Assembly (NCBI GenBank): GCA_022497145.1
Contig: MU386105.1
Location: forward strand, 1-13,217
Reading direction: 5' to 3'
Length of the DNA: 13,217 nucleotides
From: Rostrohypoxylon terebratum
Taxonomy: Eukaryota; Ascomycota; Sordariomycetes; Xylariales; Hypoxylaceae
Position 1 is the first letter of the stretch. Every line of letters begins with the position of its first letter. The notes under the pieces are model-generated. The model was not told the DNA's origin. It saw nothing but the letters and a program-made list of their open reading frames with translations, and did no database searches. The translations under genes were made by a program, and so were the position numbers. Shown here piece after piece: positions 1-8,542 of the stretch.

Positions 1-892
1 ATATTCAAGTTTAAAGTTTTGTTGTTGTTAAGGAATAGCCCATTTTGGAAAGTGGTCCACACCCGGTATGTGCGCGTAACGGTGGATCGACTTATGATTA
101 ATACTTTGTAATAAATGTCTGGTAGCAGTACCTTGGCTCTCTTGACTCTCTTGGTATTACTAGGCTTTCTGATTTTTTACTAGAGTGGCTAGCTGCGTAG
201 GTCGTTGGCGTCTTATGTGTAACACGCAAATCTACCTCAATAGAGGTGTATCTAGCGAGACTGGTAGCACATAAGAAATTCCAAACATATTTTTGGGCCG
301 ATCTACGATCGCGATTATCTACTTCCACTTTCTGTATATTCGGACATGCAACTAGTTCGTGTTTTTCAGCTTCAGTATATCTGTTGATCATATGCATTTG
401 GTGTTTTCAGAGTGATTATGAGGAGTCTTCGCCACACGAGTCTAAAAGACCGCATATCTTAAAGTATTATCCGCACAATCTTGAAGCCGAGGGACTATTT
501 CTAGGTGGCCTTACACACATGTTACTGAGGCTACTAGAGAGGTACAGAGGTGAATAAGAACGTGATGGTGTTGGGGAGCAGTGCCATAATAGAAGCCTTG
601 TTGTTCTACATTCATGGCATAGGTGATAAACAAGAAAAAGAGCTGATGTGGGTGGGATGTTTGGCTTGCGTTGGGACCCGATCTTGATCTACTTGATGTA
701 CCGACAAAAGTACCTAGGTCACCTAGTAGGCAGGCACCTGCGCTACTGAATCTCCGTATTATATAGATCGTATATTAATTCCAAGAATAGGTATAAATAC
801 CTGGGCAGTAATTTACTCATTTCTCAAGTTAAGTCCCTGATTCATGGTAATAATCTTGTAAATTTTTTACCGAGATACCTCTCTAACTTTTC
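1..892. other. Region without a convincing gene
   Basis: No supported gene is visible. Two overlapping open frames on opposite strands (about 98-397 minus, 246-557 plus) show no motif I recognise, no signal peptide and no good start context. The stretch is AT-rich and holds the palindrome ACCTAGGT at 712-719, followed directly by a partial copy, and a TATA-like tataaata near 792-799. It lies 3' of the protease gene, so part of it should be that gene's 3' UTR. Confidence 0.6.
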
Positions 893-2911
893 TTATTTCT
901 TAACCTGACACTCTTGCGTGATAGAAACAGTGGGATCAGACTCAGACGTAACAGTCAATTTCACAACTGCAGTGCTCGCGGCCTCGGCATCAGCGCCAAC
1001 AGCCACATTAATCGTGGTTGCCGCGCCAAATTTTGCCGTAGCCAGTGCATTCATCAGGCCAACACTCCATCCTTCACCATCGATCTCAGCGCTGAGCCGA
1101 TAGATGTCCGAGCCCAAGTACGCTGACAAGTCTTGCGGATGCTCCGCTTCTCCGTTGGCAACCACGTAAGTTCCGGAATTCGTGAGCTGGAAGGCACAAG
1201 TCACCCCGTTGACACTGGCTCTAGCTAACGGCCCTTCCGCAACTAACCCCTTTTCCAGCCCCACACCGTAAGTGCTGGCCCCACTTCCGTCCAGCGACCG
1301 AACACCTACAGTATAATGTAAGATCCCCACATCGTCGCGGCGGATATCCACGATGTAGAAATGAAGTCTATTCGCCTCATCGATGTACTCAAACTCGCTT
1401 CCGGAGTTCGTGCCCGCGTGAAATAGCGCGTCGGCAAGCTGGCGGTAGTCGCCGATACTCAGCGGGGAAGGCGTGCCGTCGGGTCGGAAGAAGTCAGTCA
1501 CGTTGATATCTTGCGGGTTCGCGTCGATAGTCCATTGGAATGGGGCGTTGTCCTGGTCCTTGGTCTTGCTTATCATGACCCCCGAATCCGGGGTGAAGGA
1601 GTCGGCGCCCATGCGGTCGATCACTTCGATGTCATAATTGTTGTAACCCCCACCATCGCACAACGCATCCGTGCTCGTATTGCAAGCTGGCGAGAGGTCG
1701 TCTCCCATGATTACGTGAAGACCCATTAGCTCGTCTTCGCCGGGGTTTATGCAGCGTGCGGTGATTTCGGCGACGACTGGACCAGAATTTGGGAGAGCGG
1801 ACCGGGATACCATCAGCACGCTTGAGTCGTTGACGAGACCGATACGCATTTTGTCGCCCATGGTGTGGAGAGAGCCTAGTGAACCGCCTTGAGTTGCGGG
1901 AATCTGCCACCGAGTATGAGGTCCGCCAGGGCCATTGAAGCTACCTCGTGATAGCATAGACCACGGACCCGTGTACGCGCGACGCGGCGGGTCGCCGTAC
2001 GGGTTGTTATAGTTGTCGCCGATGCCGAGTAGGTGGGTCAGTTCATGCGCGTAAGTTGACATTCCCGAGCTTTCCGCCTGCGTGGATGAGCCGCCTCCCG
2101 CGTTCGGCCAGATAGCGCTTGCCGCTGCCCAGGAGGTCCAGTTCACGTACCGCGTCTTGGCGTAATTGGGCAACGCGTCGTCGTCTGGAGGTCCGAACGA
2201 GTCGGGAACATCCTCCGGAGTCTGGAACTTGATCTCTCCGAATTCTTGCCATGTCGAAGACTCATCTTGACCTGCGGAAAGGATGAAAACTAGCTCGAAT
2301 GAATCAGCAGTTTCGTTGCCAACATCGGCGCGCCAAGCTCCCAAGGCGTCTGTCCGTAGGTCGATTGAGCACGGGCCTTCAGTAGGACAAGCCCCCTCAT
2401 TGAATCCCCCACGCTCATCGTCTATGCCGTATTGATAAGAACGGCTTGGCAAGAGGTAAGCGCCGAAGGCAGTCAAATCCACGCCGAACCGACCTCCCGA
2501 ATCCTCCATCCAGTACTCATGCAAAGTACGATTGTGATTGAGATCTTGGGGCTTGTTTAGGAAATCACGATAGAAAGCCGGCACCTCCGAGCGGTTCAGC
2601 CCTGAAACAATCGGCTGTGGGTTGTTAAAAACTGTCGAATTTGCTGCTTGCGTAATGACGAAGGGCATGTCTGGGTAGTCGACGGCGACGAGAGCGATGT
2701 TGAAGTTTCGATTAGAACCCTTCCGACTCGGGTCATTCCAAGACGTGCCCGGAGGTGTCTTGTAATCTGCCCAGGTCATATTGTCGGGATTCACCCAATT
2801 TTGCGGGTCGAGTACCTTGAATGGTTCACTTCGTGGAGCAATTGGCCCGGCAAGAGCGTATCTCACCAGCAGCGCGCCGGCCAAGACGCCCTTGGGGATT
2901 TGTTGGCGCAT
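893..2911 (-). CDS. Secreted M6-like zinc metalloprotease
   Basis: Predicted 672-aa extracellular peptidase with no introns. I start it at the ATG at 2911, not the in-frame ATG at 2935, because the later start opens directly on a signal peptide (MRQQIPKGVLAGALL, cleavage near the AGPIAP segment at about residue 22). The active site is HELTHLLGIGD, an HExxHxxGxxD motif with H289, E290, H293 and possible third ligand D299. It is followed by a Met-turn-like GPWSMLSRG (Met319) and a tryptophan-rich stretch. This arrangement resembles the M6 (immune inhibitor A) group and its fungal relatives. The N-terminal part has Asp/Asn-rich segments and paired Cys; the C-terminal ~250 residues look beta-rich and could be an accessory domain. 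The gene ends at TAA (893-895). Substrate is unknown; extracellular protein degradation is inferred. The family call rests on the motif only, so a related metzincin-like family remains possible. Confidence 0.85.
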   Translation of the reverse strand: MRQQIPKGVLAGALLVRYALAGPIAPRSEPFKVLDPQNWVNPDNMTWADYKTPPGTSWNDPSRKGSNRNFNIALVAVDYPDMPFVITQAANSTVFNNPQPIVSGLNRSEVPAFYRDFLNKPQDLNHNRTLHEYWMEDSGGRFGVDLTAFGAYLLPSRSYQYGIDDERGGFNEGACPTEGPCSIDLRTDALGAWRADVGNETADSFELVFILSAGQDESSTWQEFGEIKFQTPEDVPDSFGPPDDDALPNYAKTRYVNWTSWAAASAIWPNAGGGSSTQAESSGMSTYAHELTHLLGIGDNYNNPYGDPPRRAYTGPWSMLSRGSFNGPGGPHTRWQIPATQGGSLGSLHTMGDKMRIGLVNDSSVLMVSRSALPNSGPVVAEITARCINPGEDELMGLHVIMGDDLSPACNTSTDALCDGGGYNNYDIEVIDRMGADSFTPDSGVMISKTKDQDNAPFQWTIDANPQDINVTDFFRPDGTPSPLSIGDYRQLADALFHAGTNSGSEFEYIDEANRLHFYIVDIRRDDVGILHYTVGVRSLDGSGASTYGVGLEKGLVAEGPLARASVNGVTCAFQLTNSGTYVVANGEAEHPQDLSAYLGSDIYRLSAEIDGEGWSVGLMNALATAKFGAATTINVAVGADAEAASTAVVKLTVTSESDPTVSITQECQVKK

Positions 2912-3541
2912 TTTGCCCGCATTTACGAAATACATCGTCGAAATTTGTGCAGAGCCATACGCCTCAAACCTCGAAGGACGTGGAAGAAAGAATCAGAAGG
3001 TTCGGCATCCAGGTTGTGTGAGCCTTTTATGTTTGTGTTGCCGATCGTAAAAGTCTTGGCTCACTGACTGAAAGGCACATCATCTCGTGATTTTGGGCAA
3101 CATCATGACCTTGTCGCATTTCCGTCTTCATTTTCAGGGCAGGTATGCTATGACCAGCTATGGCGCTTATCATTATTGTTACTACCTACTAAATTGGGTA
3201 GGTGATCCTAGACCAATATGCTTGGCGAGGTTAGCGGTTAGCCCTGGAGAATACCATTCGATGGATACGACAGTGCGCGCTGTGCGGAGAACCTGGTCGA
3301 GAAGATAGGTATATACTAATGGCATTTAAACAAATTTGTGTACCTAGGACCTAGGTAAATGGTTACTGACCTGTGATCTATGGTCTTGACTGTGGCAACT
3401 CAGTGTTACCTTAGTTGTGAAAAAGTAGGTATGGACGAAAGAAGGTTCTTAAGGAGTCATTTGCGGCCGCTCCATGACATCTATTTTCCTCAATGAAGAA
3501 TGATAACGGGAAGGACCTGGTAGGTACCTGTTAGTATATGC

Positions 3542-3557
3542 TCAAAGGCTCAAAGGC
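3542..3557 (+). repeat. 8-bp tandem duplication (TCAAAGGC x2)
   Basis: Two exact adjacent copies of TCAAAGGC, at 3542-3549 and 3550-3557. Probably a small slippage duplication with no assigned function. Confidence 0.6.
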
Positions 3558-3846
3558 TAACCTAGCTCTTGCATCTTTACACTTTTCGGTTCAGAAAATA
3601 CTGTGGCTGAGTAAGGCGATAGAGAGTAAAGTGTAGACACGCAATGAAGCCCACGATAGTTTCATTTATCCACAAATTTGGTGTTGAGGAAAATATTGGA
3701 GAAACAATCAAACGTAGGACAGGAAAATCTTGGAACAATGACGCAACTTACCTGGCCGGCCTTTGAAGCGACTCATTGGAGATCGACTTGCTTTGAATTT
3801 CCCATGAGCCTGATCGCATGCAAGTGGACGAATATCTAGCCCCTAA

Positions 3847-4425
3847 TCTAGTTGGTCATGGGCAAATTCGAGGAGACGGATCATCTATCCGAGCTTATGG
3901 AAATCACATGAAAAGAAGCTAGGTAAGTGTCAAGACGGTATTGGATCAAACTTGGAAGTTTTATCGACATCGTGTGTTGTAGGCACGAAAGTCAACGACG
4001 GTTTCTTGAAGTTGAGTGTGCCCATATTTCCTCTATAAATCTGAGGACCAAGGATGGAGAAATGTGTGTTCTCTAGTAAGAACACGCCGTTCTTCCTAGG
4101 CGATCGTTCCCATTCGAAATTTGTTGAGCACCCAAGAAGGGTGTGCGGACGCCTCAAAGATAAGAAGCTCTACAGTTGTAGATTGACTAGGAATGAGACC
4201 CCCGAAAATAGCATATATGTTCTAGATCTCGAGGGCCGAGAAGGGATTCAGATCGAATTCAGCTTGCTGGAGCAAGTTGATGGCAGCTATGATACTTTCC
4301 GCGGAATTGGACTCTTAGCAGATGGATGATTGATTGACGGCCATAAAAGGGATGCAGAATCTTGGATCAAAGAACCGAGTTGCGTCGAAGAAGAAATTGA
4401 TTGTATTGAAGTCACAATTATTTGA
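3847..4425 (+). pseudogene. Possible decayed small protein gene, family unknown
   Basis: A single reading frame is open from just after a TAA (3844-3846) to 4425, apart from three stops: TAA 4036-4038, TGA 4042-4044 and TGA 4327-4329. The middle piece (ATG 4054 to 4329, 91 codons) and the extension after it (31 codons, ending TGA 4423-4425) both have soluble-protein-like composition, with scattered Cys and balanced charged and hydrophobic residues. All three stops could arise from CAA or CGA codons by C-to-T change, as in RIP, but this is inference. A GTAAGT...TAG pair at 3923-3982 (60 bp) could be an intron and would keep the frame. A 34-codon frame at 3818-3922 also looks coding-like. No domain recognised. 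The alternative is chance open frames in intergenic DNA. Confidence 0.3.
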
Positions 4426-4537
4426 CTCTGTGTTGGTTCGCGTGATTCTAGGACTGGAGTTTAAGATTGTATTTATATTAGGGCTGTTTATGTGTATGAA
4501 ATTGAAGGCAGAAAGCAATATAATTAACCTCGACACC

Positions 4538-5290
4538 TCAAAACATTGCTAGGTTTTTCATTGCTCCGGATGACTGGGTCTTGCTTATGGTAGACTTTAT
4601 TGCTGTGGCCGTACCGGAAGCCCTAGTAGTGGTAGTAGTCTTGGTAGATCCCTCGTTCTGTTCGGCTTTGAGAACGCTGACTAGCCCCTTCCCACCACAG
4701 AACGCCTTGCTGTCGCCAGTACACGGGATGTTGCAGAGAGTCTGGTTGCTCGCCCATTCTCCACCTACGTAGCTCCCACACCAGCACTGATTCCCCCCTT
4801 GCATGCCCGCAAACGTATACGCCTTGAGATAACACGCATTCTCACATTTAGAAATAGTCAACTTCGCATCGCCACCTTTGGGACTCACGTTCTCCCCAAG
4901 AATAGGCAGCTTAGGGTCCTGAACGTAACAGCCCATATCAGTCCAAGAGGTAGGAGAAGGTCCGGGCGTAACCGCAGAGCTGGTGGATGCAGGCTTTTTC
5001 GAAGAAGATGAAGTAGTCGTGGTTGTGCTGTTAATCTTGGACATTGTCACAATGCAGTATGACTGATAATTCCATGGTTTGCAGTTGAGACCGACGGAGG
5101 GATTCCACTTATGGAACTCCTCCGGGGTGATGCCAAACATACTACGTACGTGTTCGCAAGTGTCGCCGTCGTCGTTGTTGTACCATTCGATACAATCTTT
5201 AACCGTCTCTGGGTCCCATTGAAGAGTCGGGTTGGGAGTTCCGCAGGCGCGCTGAAGCGCCACGAGCAGAAAGAACAATGATGTCTTCAT
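4538..5290 (-). CDS. Secreted LysM and WSC domain protein
   Basis: Predicted 250-aa extracellular protein, intronless. I use the ATG at 5290 rather than 5389 because it opens on a clean signal peptide (MKTSLFFLLVALQRACG). Residues about 33-82 form a fungal Cys-type LysM module (CIEWYNNDDGDTC, then MFGITPEEFHKWNPSVG and SYCIV), expected to bind chitin or N-acetylglucosamine oligomers. A Ser/Thr-rich linker (about 86-115), a likely O-glycosylation zone, leads to a WSC domain at about 116-208 with the typical GCY start, CENAC, GGNQCWCG and CxxPCTGD elements; WSC domains bind cell-wall glycans. The tail (about 213-243) is again Thr/Ser-rich, with no hydrophobic GPI signal or membrane segment, so the protein is probably released or wall-bound. 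Its position about 3.3 kb from a LysM-bearing killer-toxin-like chitinase gene suggests a linked role in chitin binding, such as protecting host-side chitin or scavenging fragments. That role is inference. Confidence 0.88.
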   Translation of the reverse strand: MKTSLFFLLVALQRACGTPNPTLQWDPETVKDCIEWYNNDDGDTCEHVRSMFGITPEEFHKWNPSVGLNCKPWNYQSYCIVTMSKINSTTTTTSSSSKKPASTSSAVTPGPSPTSWTDMGCYVQDPKLPILGENVSPKGGDAKLTISKCENACYLKAYTFAGMQGGNQCWCGSYVGGEWASNQTLCNIPCTGDSKAFCGGKGLVSVLKAEQNEGSTKTTTTTRASGTATAIKSTISKTQSSGAMKNLAMF

Positions 5291-6008
5291 GGCAGCGTTG
5301 ACATGAATCAGATTTCTGGGTAAGTTGGCGAAAAAGAGGGCAGAAAAGGTGATCAATTGACGATGAGGAGAGAAGCAGCAATCCAGCAACTACTGAAGTC
5401 GTGGGAAGAAATCATGACTATAGCTATAGGTATTCTCACATGCTTGCGTTGTTGGCTTCTTTCTTACTTTTCTCTCTTGGCGCCAAGTACAGCCCATATT
5501 TCAGCTTATATTGGCGCCAACTAGTTGCACGAAGGTAGTCTGGAGCCTGGATTAAATCTGAGTCAGCATGTTCCTCCTACGACGATACTTTGCAGTACTT
5601 ACCTATTACCTTCTAGGTGGGATATATTTTTATGTGGATAAAATCTGGGGTGGCGATTGATTCGGCACTATTTCGTATTCCTATCCCCTCAATTGGGTCT
5701 GCTGTCTATACGCTAGGGGCTAGAAAGATAAAGGATCAGGGACAAGAACTGCCAAGAGATACACCTCAAGGCAACCAGATTATTTACCAACACAAATTTT
5801 TTCAACCCGGTGGAACTAACATCAATATCCTTTCTTTCATTATACGGATTGGTGGATTTTACGACGCAGGCACTAGTTAGATATTACGACGTGTTAACCG
5901 ACTATTGATAGCTGCTAGGTCAAAATATTTTCCCATCTTGCCTCAGTTGTCCATCTACTATACACTACGGCGAGCCCTGTTCCTCGGAACCCTTAGCAAC
6001 CAACAATA
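5291..6008. promoter_or_regulatory. Divergent intergenic region between LysM-WSC and 2EXR genes
   Basis: About 720 bp separating two divergent starts, so it should hold both promoters. The clearest structure is a pair of TTGGCGCCAA palindromes 187-230 bp upstream of the LysM-WSC start, listed separately. A CTATAGCTATAG-type alternating motif lies near 5420. The 87-codon open frame at 5617-5880 has no recognisable domain and I do not call it a gene. Confidence 0.55.
5476..5520. promoter_or_regulatory. Paired TTGGCGCCAA palindromes
   Basis: TTGGCGCCAA occurs at 5477-5486 and 5511-5520, 34 bp start to start (about three helical turns). The first copy extends to a perfect 12-bp palindrome, CTTGGCGCCAAG (5476-5487), which puts the PacC core GCCARG on both strands. 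The element also resembles E2F-type TTTGGCGC sites. Spacing and dyad symmetry suggest binding by a dimeric regulator of the LysM-WSC gene. The regulator is not identifiable from sequence. Confidence 0.5.
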
Positions 6009-6641
6009 ATGTCCACATTTCATCCCTTTCCGCGTCTCCCGGCCGAGCTTCGCGCGCTCATCTGGTCCCTGACAGTCGAACCTCGTATTGTTGAGGTTCG
6101 CGTCGTATCAGACAATCCGCTAAACATTCAGAGACTAGTCTCACCCACGCCAGTGCCAGCAATACTCCAGACCTGCCAAGAAGCTCGTAGCTTAGGCCTG
6201 TACAAGCAAACCTTCTCTGAACTTACCTTCGCCAAAAACAATGCCGCCGCGGGTGGTGAGTCGCGCTATGTCTGGCTCAACTTGGACATCGACATGGTCT
6301 CAATCGGAAAAACCACGTTCGACGTTTTCGAATCTGTCGCATCATCCATCGAGAGATTGAGATTTGAGCGCGAAAACTCAGACGAATGGTTCTACCATTT
6401 CGAAGTAAAAGAGCTTCGGAAGTGGGTAAACACGAAGGAAATCCACGTAGTCTGTGAAGATGGGATGGAGGCATGGCATCAGGCTTCCTATGAGCACTAT
6501 TGGCCTTGTGCCAAAGAAAACCTGTGGTTTTTCGATCCAGATGATGGCCGCATGATGAGAAGCTTTGAGATGGAACAGATGCTTGATAAATGGATGGAGG
6601 AAGTGGTTCGGCAAAATGAAGAAGCTGCTGATGAAGAATGA
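6009..6641 (+). CDS. 2EXR domain-containing protein
   Basis: Predicted 210-aa intracellular protein, intronless, start context caataATGtcc. The N-terminus carries the 2EXR signature: FHPFPRLPAELRALIWSLTV followed by EPRIVEVRVV, then a LQTCQEARSLGL helix (about residues 3-65). This family is greatly expanded in filamentous ascomycetes and its biochemical role is unknown. The rest is mixed alpha/beta with many Trp and acidic residues (DEWFYHFEVKELRKWV, about 133-148) and ends in an acidic tail. No signal peptide or membrane segment. It is divergent from the LysM-WSC gene and convergent with the 6852-7700 gene, with 210 bp between the stops. Length is at the short end for the family but the frame looks intact. 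Confidence 0.8.
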   Translation: MSTFHPFPRLPAELRALIWSLTVEPRIVEVRVVSDNPLNIQRLVSPTPVPAILQTCQEARSLGLYKQTFSELTFAKNNAAAGGESRYVWLNLDIDMVSIGKTTFDVFESVASSIERLRFERENSDEWFYHFEVKELRKWVNTKEIHVVCEDGMEAWHQASYEHYWPCAKENLWFFDPDDGRMMRSFEMEQMLDKWMEEVVRQNEEAADEE

Positions 6642-6851
6642 CCCTAAAGCAGACATGACTTCTCTAATGGCAGTCAATTGGTTGTCTACTATGAGCTGTT
6701 TCATTGAGGAAAATGTATCATTCCATTATCTAGAATATTATGGCTCTGTATACAAAAACCGCTCTCCTCATCTTGTTCCCCTTTCTCATACTCTGCCATG
6801 TCAAGATCCACGCTAAGTATACTATATATGACCACTTCCACATTATCCATC
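6642..6851. other. Convergent 3' intergenic spacer
   Basis: A 210-bp gap between two converging genes, AT-rich, expected to hold both 3' UTRs and poly(A) signals. No separate gene or strong hairpin seen. Confidence 0.5.
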
Positions 6852-7700
6852 TCAACGACAACTTTGACTTCTATCATCCACTCTCTTATATGACTGCATC
6901 ACCACACGATGATCCCTTGCCTTCTTGTTCGTTTTGGAGTAGAAGTCCTTGAGAAACCCCTGAATTTCTTTGTCGACATCAGCTACTCCCTTAGCCTTCG
7001 CGGTACTGGCTGTCTCTTTCCAATCCACGGTTTCCCAGATTTCGCCAGTAGCAGGGTTCTTCCCACTTCCAACGCTTTGTACCTTTATTTCCATCTTGCC
7101 TCCCAGCTTGGCCTTGGCCTCCTTCACGAGATAAGGACCGTGGTCTCCAGATCGAGATTCGGCAACTTTAGCTAAAGACGCGTCGAAGCTATCCCAGAGA
7201 CCCTTATTCTCGCTATTTCCTTTGCTCTTATACGCGGAATTGACTGTATCGCCGACAGACTTGATCCAGTCGTTGAACTCCCACTTGTCCTTCATGGTAA
7301 CCCAAGGCGGGAAGTTTGGCACTTTGGCTTTCTTCCCGCCGGAGGTGTATTTCTTGTAGCAGTTCTTTGCCGTGGCCTCAATATCCATTTTTCCATCGGG
7401 GCCATTGACAGTCCAACCGGTTGGGCCAGGACTTTTTCCCATGAAAAAGACGAGGTCGTCAAAGTTGCACCGGGTGCGGCCCGAATTCTTCTTCGGCCTG
7501 CAAGCTTCCCATCTGCCACAGGTTTTGGCAGTCTCGTCCACATCAGCGACACATTTGAAGCCGATCGTACGATCAGCTTCATCGTTGAGCCCATCTATCT
7601 CGTAGGCATTGTATAGAAAAATGCGCTCAAGGCACCCCTGATACCCTCCCGCCAACACGGCAGAGAGATGAGGGAGAATGAAGAAAATAGTGGCTTTCAT
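6852..7700 (-). CDS. Secreted Cys-containing protein of unassigned function next to killer-toxin-like chitinase
   Basis: Predicted 282-aa secreted protein, intronless. I use the ATG at 7700 rather than 7727 because it begins with a signal peptide (MKATIFFILPHLSAVLAGG). The mature protein opens with YQGCLERIFLYNAYEIDGLN and has seven Cys (23, 50, 61, 67, 78, 114, 281). The first five fall in the N-terminal ~80 residues and suggest a small disulfide-bonded head. The C-terminal part is Lys-rich and probably helical, with a DHGPYLVKEAK segment (about 186-196) and NPATGEIWETVDWKETA (about 215-231). I recall similar hypothetical secreted proteins in other ascomycetes near killer-toxin-like chitinases, but cannot verify that here and know no function. 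It is transcribed divergently from the chitinase across 842 bp. It could be a cargo, cofactor or immunity factor for that enzyme, or an unrelated effector. Confidence 0.8.
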   Translation of the reverse strand: MKATIFFILPHLSAVLAGGYQGCLERIFLYNAYEIDGLNDEADRTIGFKCVADVDETAKTCGRWEACRPKKNSGRTRCNFDDLVFFMGKSPGPTGWTVNGPDGKMDIEATAKNCYKKYTSGGKKAKVPNFPPWVTMKDKWEFNDWIKSVGDTVNSAYKSKGNSENKGLWDSFDASLAKVAESRSGDHGPYLVKEAKAKLGGKMEIKVQSVGSGKNPATGEIWETVDWKETASTAKAKGVADVDKEIQGFLKDFYSKTNKKARDHRVVMQSYKRVDDRSQSCR

Positions 7701-8542
7701 GGTTGACAATGGCGCACAAGACTTCACAGAGCAAAGGAGAAGTCAAGTCTCGGATGGAGAAAAAAATGATTGATGAATATGCTTCCAATCTCAGGACCGC
7801 CCTTCAGGCTCAAAATCATAGAGGAGCTGCATCTGGTCATGTTCTATTAGAAGTAGGTATGAAGTAGTATACGCCGTATAACCTCTATCCCCGGTCCTAT
7901 AGACCATCATTGTGGTGGCTGTATTGACTATAATCATCATGTCAGCTTCTAATTTCGTTTCTTGACGATGATTTAGTCTGCGCCGTATAAGTCTTGGTAT
8001 GCAGGAACCAAATGCTTCGAGATCATTCAGCTAAGCACACGTATCTCAGGAACCTACTTGTAAATCAGCCGTCTTGGGTAGGGCAGACCAATGAACGCTT
8101 TTGAAAAAATTTTAGCCGCGGGTCAGTATCAGATCCTTCTAGGTAACAAGATTCTTTTCCCATACTTTCCTCAAATCGTGATAATCCTTTCACCAAGCCC
8201 CCGATTATGGAGCTGATTAGATCGGAAATGAGGGTACTTGTATGTACAAAGCCATTGACATGTGCGCCTGAAGATGTAGAAACAATCTAGGTAGAGCTAG
8301 TGCGATGGCATCAACCCCTGTCTATGCCAAGGAAATTCTCACCGACCTTATTGTCGACATCTTGAGCGAATGAGCTCTACCATTCAACTCTCGCGTAACT
8401 CAAGGTACCTCAGTTCGCGCCAAGCTCGGCTGTGCTCCATGGCCTCTAGTTTTCTCATCCGCCTTATATCTGCTCCTCTTGTGCCAGAAAGCCTGAGCTT
8501 CTCATCTCCTCTGCGAACTTGCTTGTGCGGTGCCATGCTATC
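7701..8542. promoter_or_regulatory. Divergent promoter region of secreted protein and chitinase
   Basis: 842 bp between two divergent starts, with no open frame worth calling. It contains an exact 10-mer repeat CGCCGTATAA (7872-7881 and 7981-7990, same orientation), one CreA-type CCCCGG (7889-7894), two PacC-type GCCAAG cores near the chitinase (8326-8331, 8419-8424) and AGGTACCT (8403-8410). A TATA-like TTATAT sits at 8464-8469, about 75 bp before the chitinase ATG, followed by a pyrimidine-rich leader, typical of a fungal transcription start. Site assignments are consensus matches only and several are expected by chance. Confidence 0.55.

Larger units (their letters stand above)
2912..4537. 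other. Intergenic region with one possible gene relic
   Basis: About 1.6 kb between two minus-strand genes. The part nearest 2912 should hold the protease promoter; plus-strand cttttatg near 3024-3031 reads as a TATA-like cataaaag on the minus strand, about 115 bp upstream of the start. Short motifs include ACCTAC/GTAGGT arms (3184-3189, 3198-3203), ACCTAGGACCTAGGT (3342-3356), AGGTACCT (3522-3529) and an 8-bp tandem duplication TCAAAGGC (3542-3557). A coding-like but broken stretch at 3847-4425 is listed separately. No RNA gene was recognised. Confidence 0.5.

Noticed and set aside
98..557. Opposed open frames of about 100 codons each
   Set aside because: They overlap on opposite strands with no motif, signal peptide or homology I recognise; at most one could be real and neither is supported.
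2648..3067. Plus-strand open frame of 139 codons over the protease start
   Set aside because: Antisense to the protease N-terminus; composition is Arg-rich shadow sequence with no domain.
4538..4600. GPI anchor on the LysM-WSC protein
   Set aside because: The C-terminus ends in GAMKNLAMF after a Thr/Ser-rich stretch, with no hydrophobic tail long enough for a GPI signal.
5291..5389. Longer N-terminus for the LysM-WSC protein starting at 5389
   Set aside because: The extra 33 residues would bury the clear signal peptide that starts at 5290.
5617..5880. Plus-strand 87-codon open frame upstream of the 2EXR gene
   Set aside because: No domain or start context, and it lies in an AT-rich promoter region.
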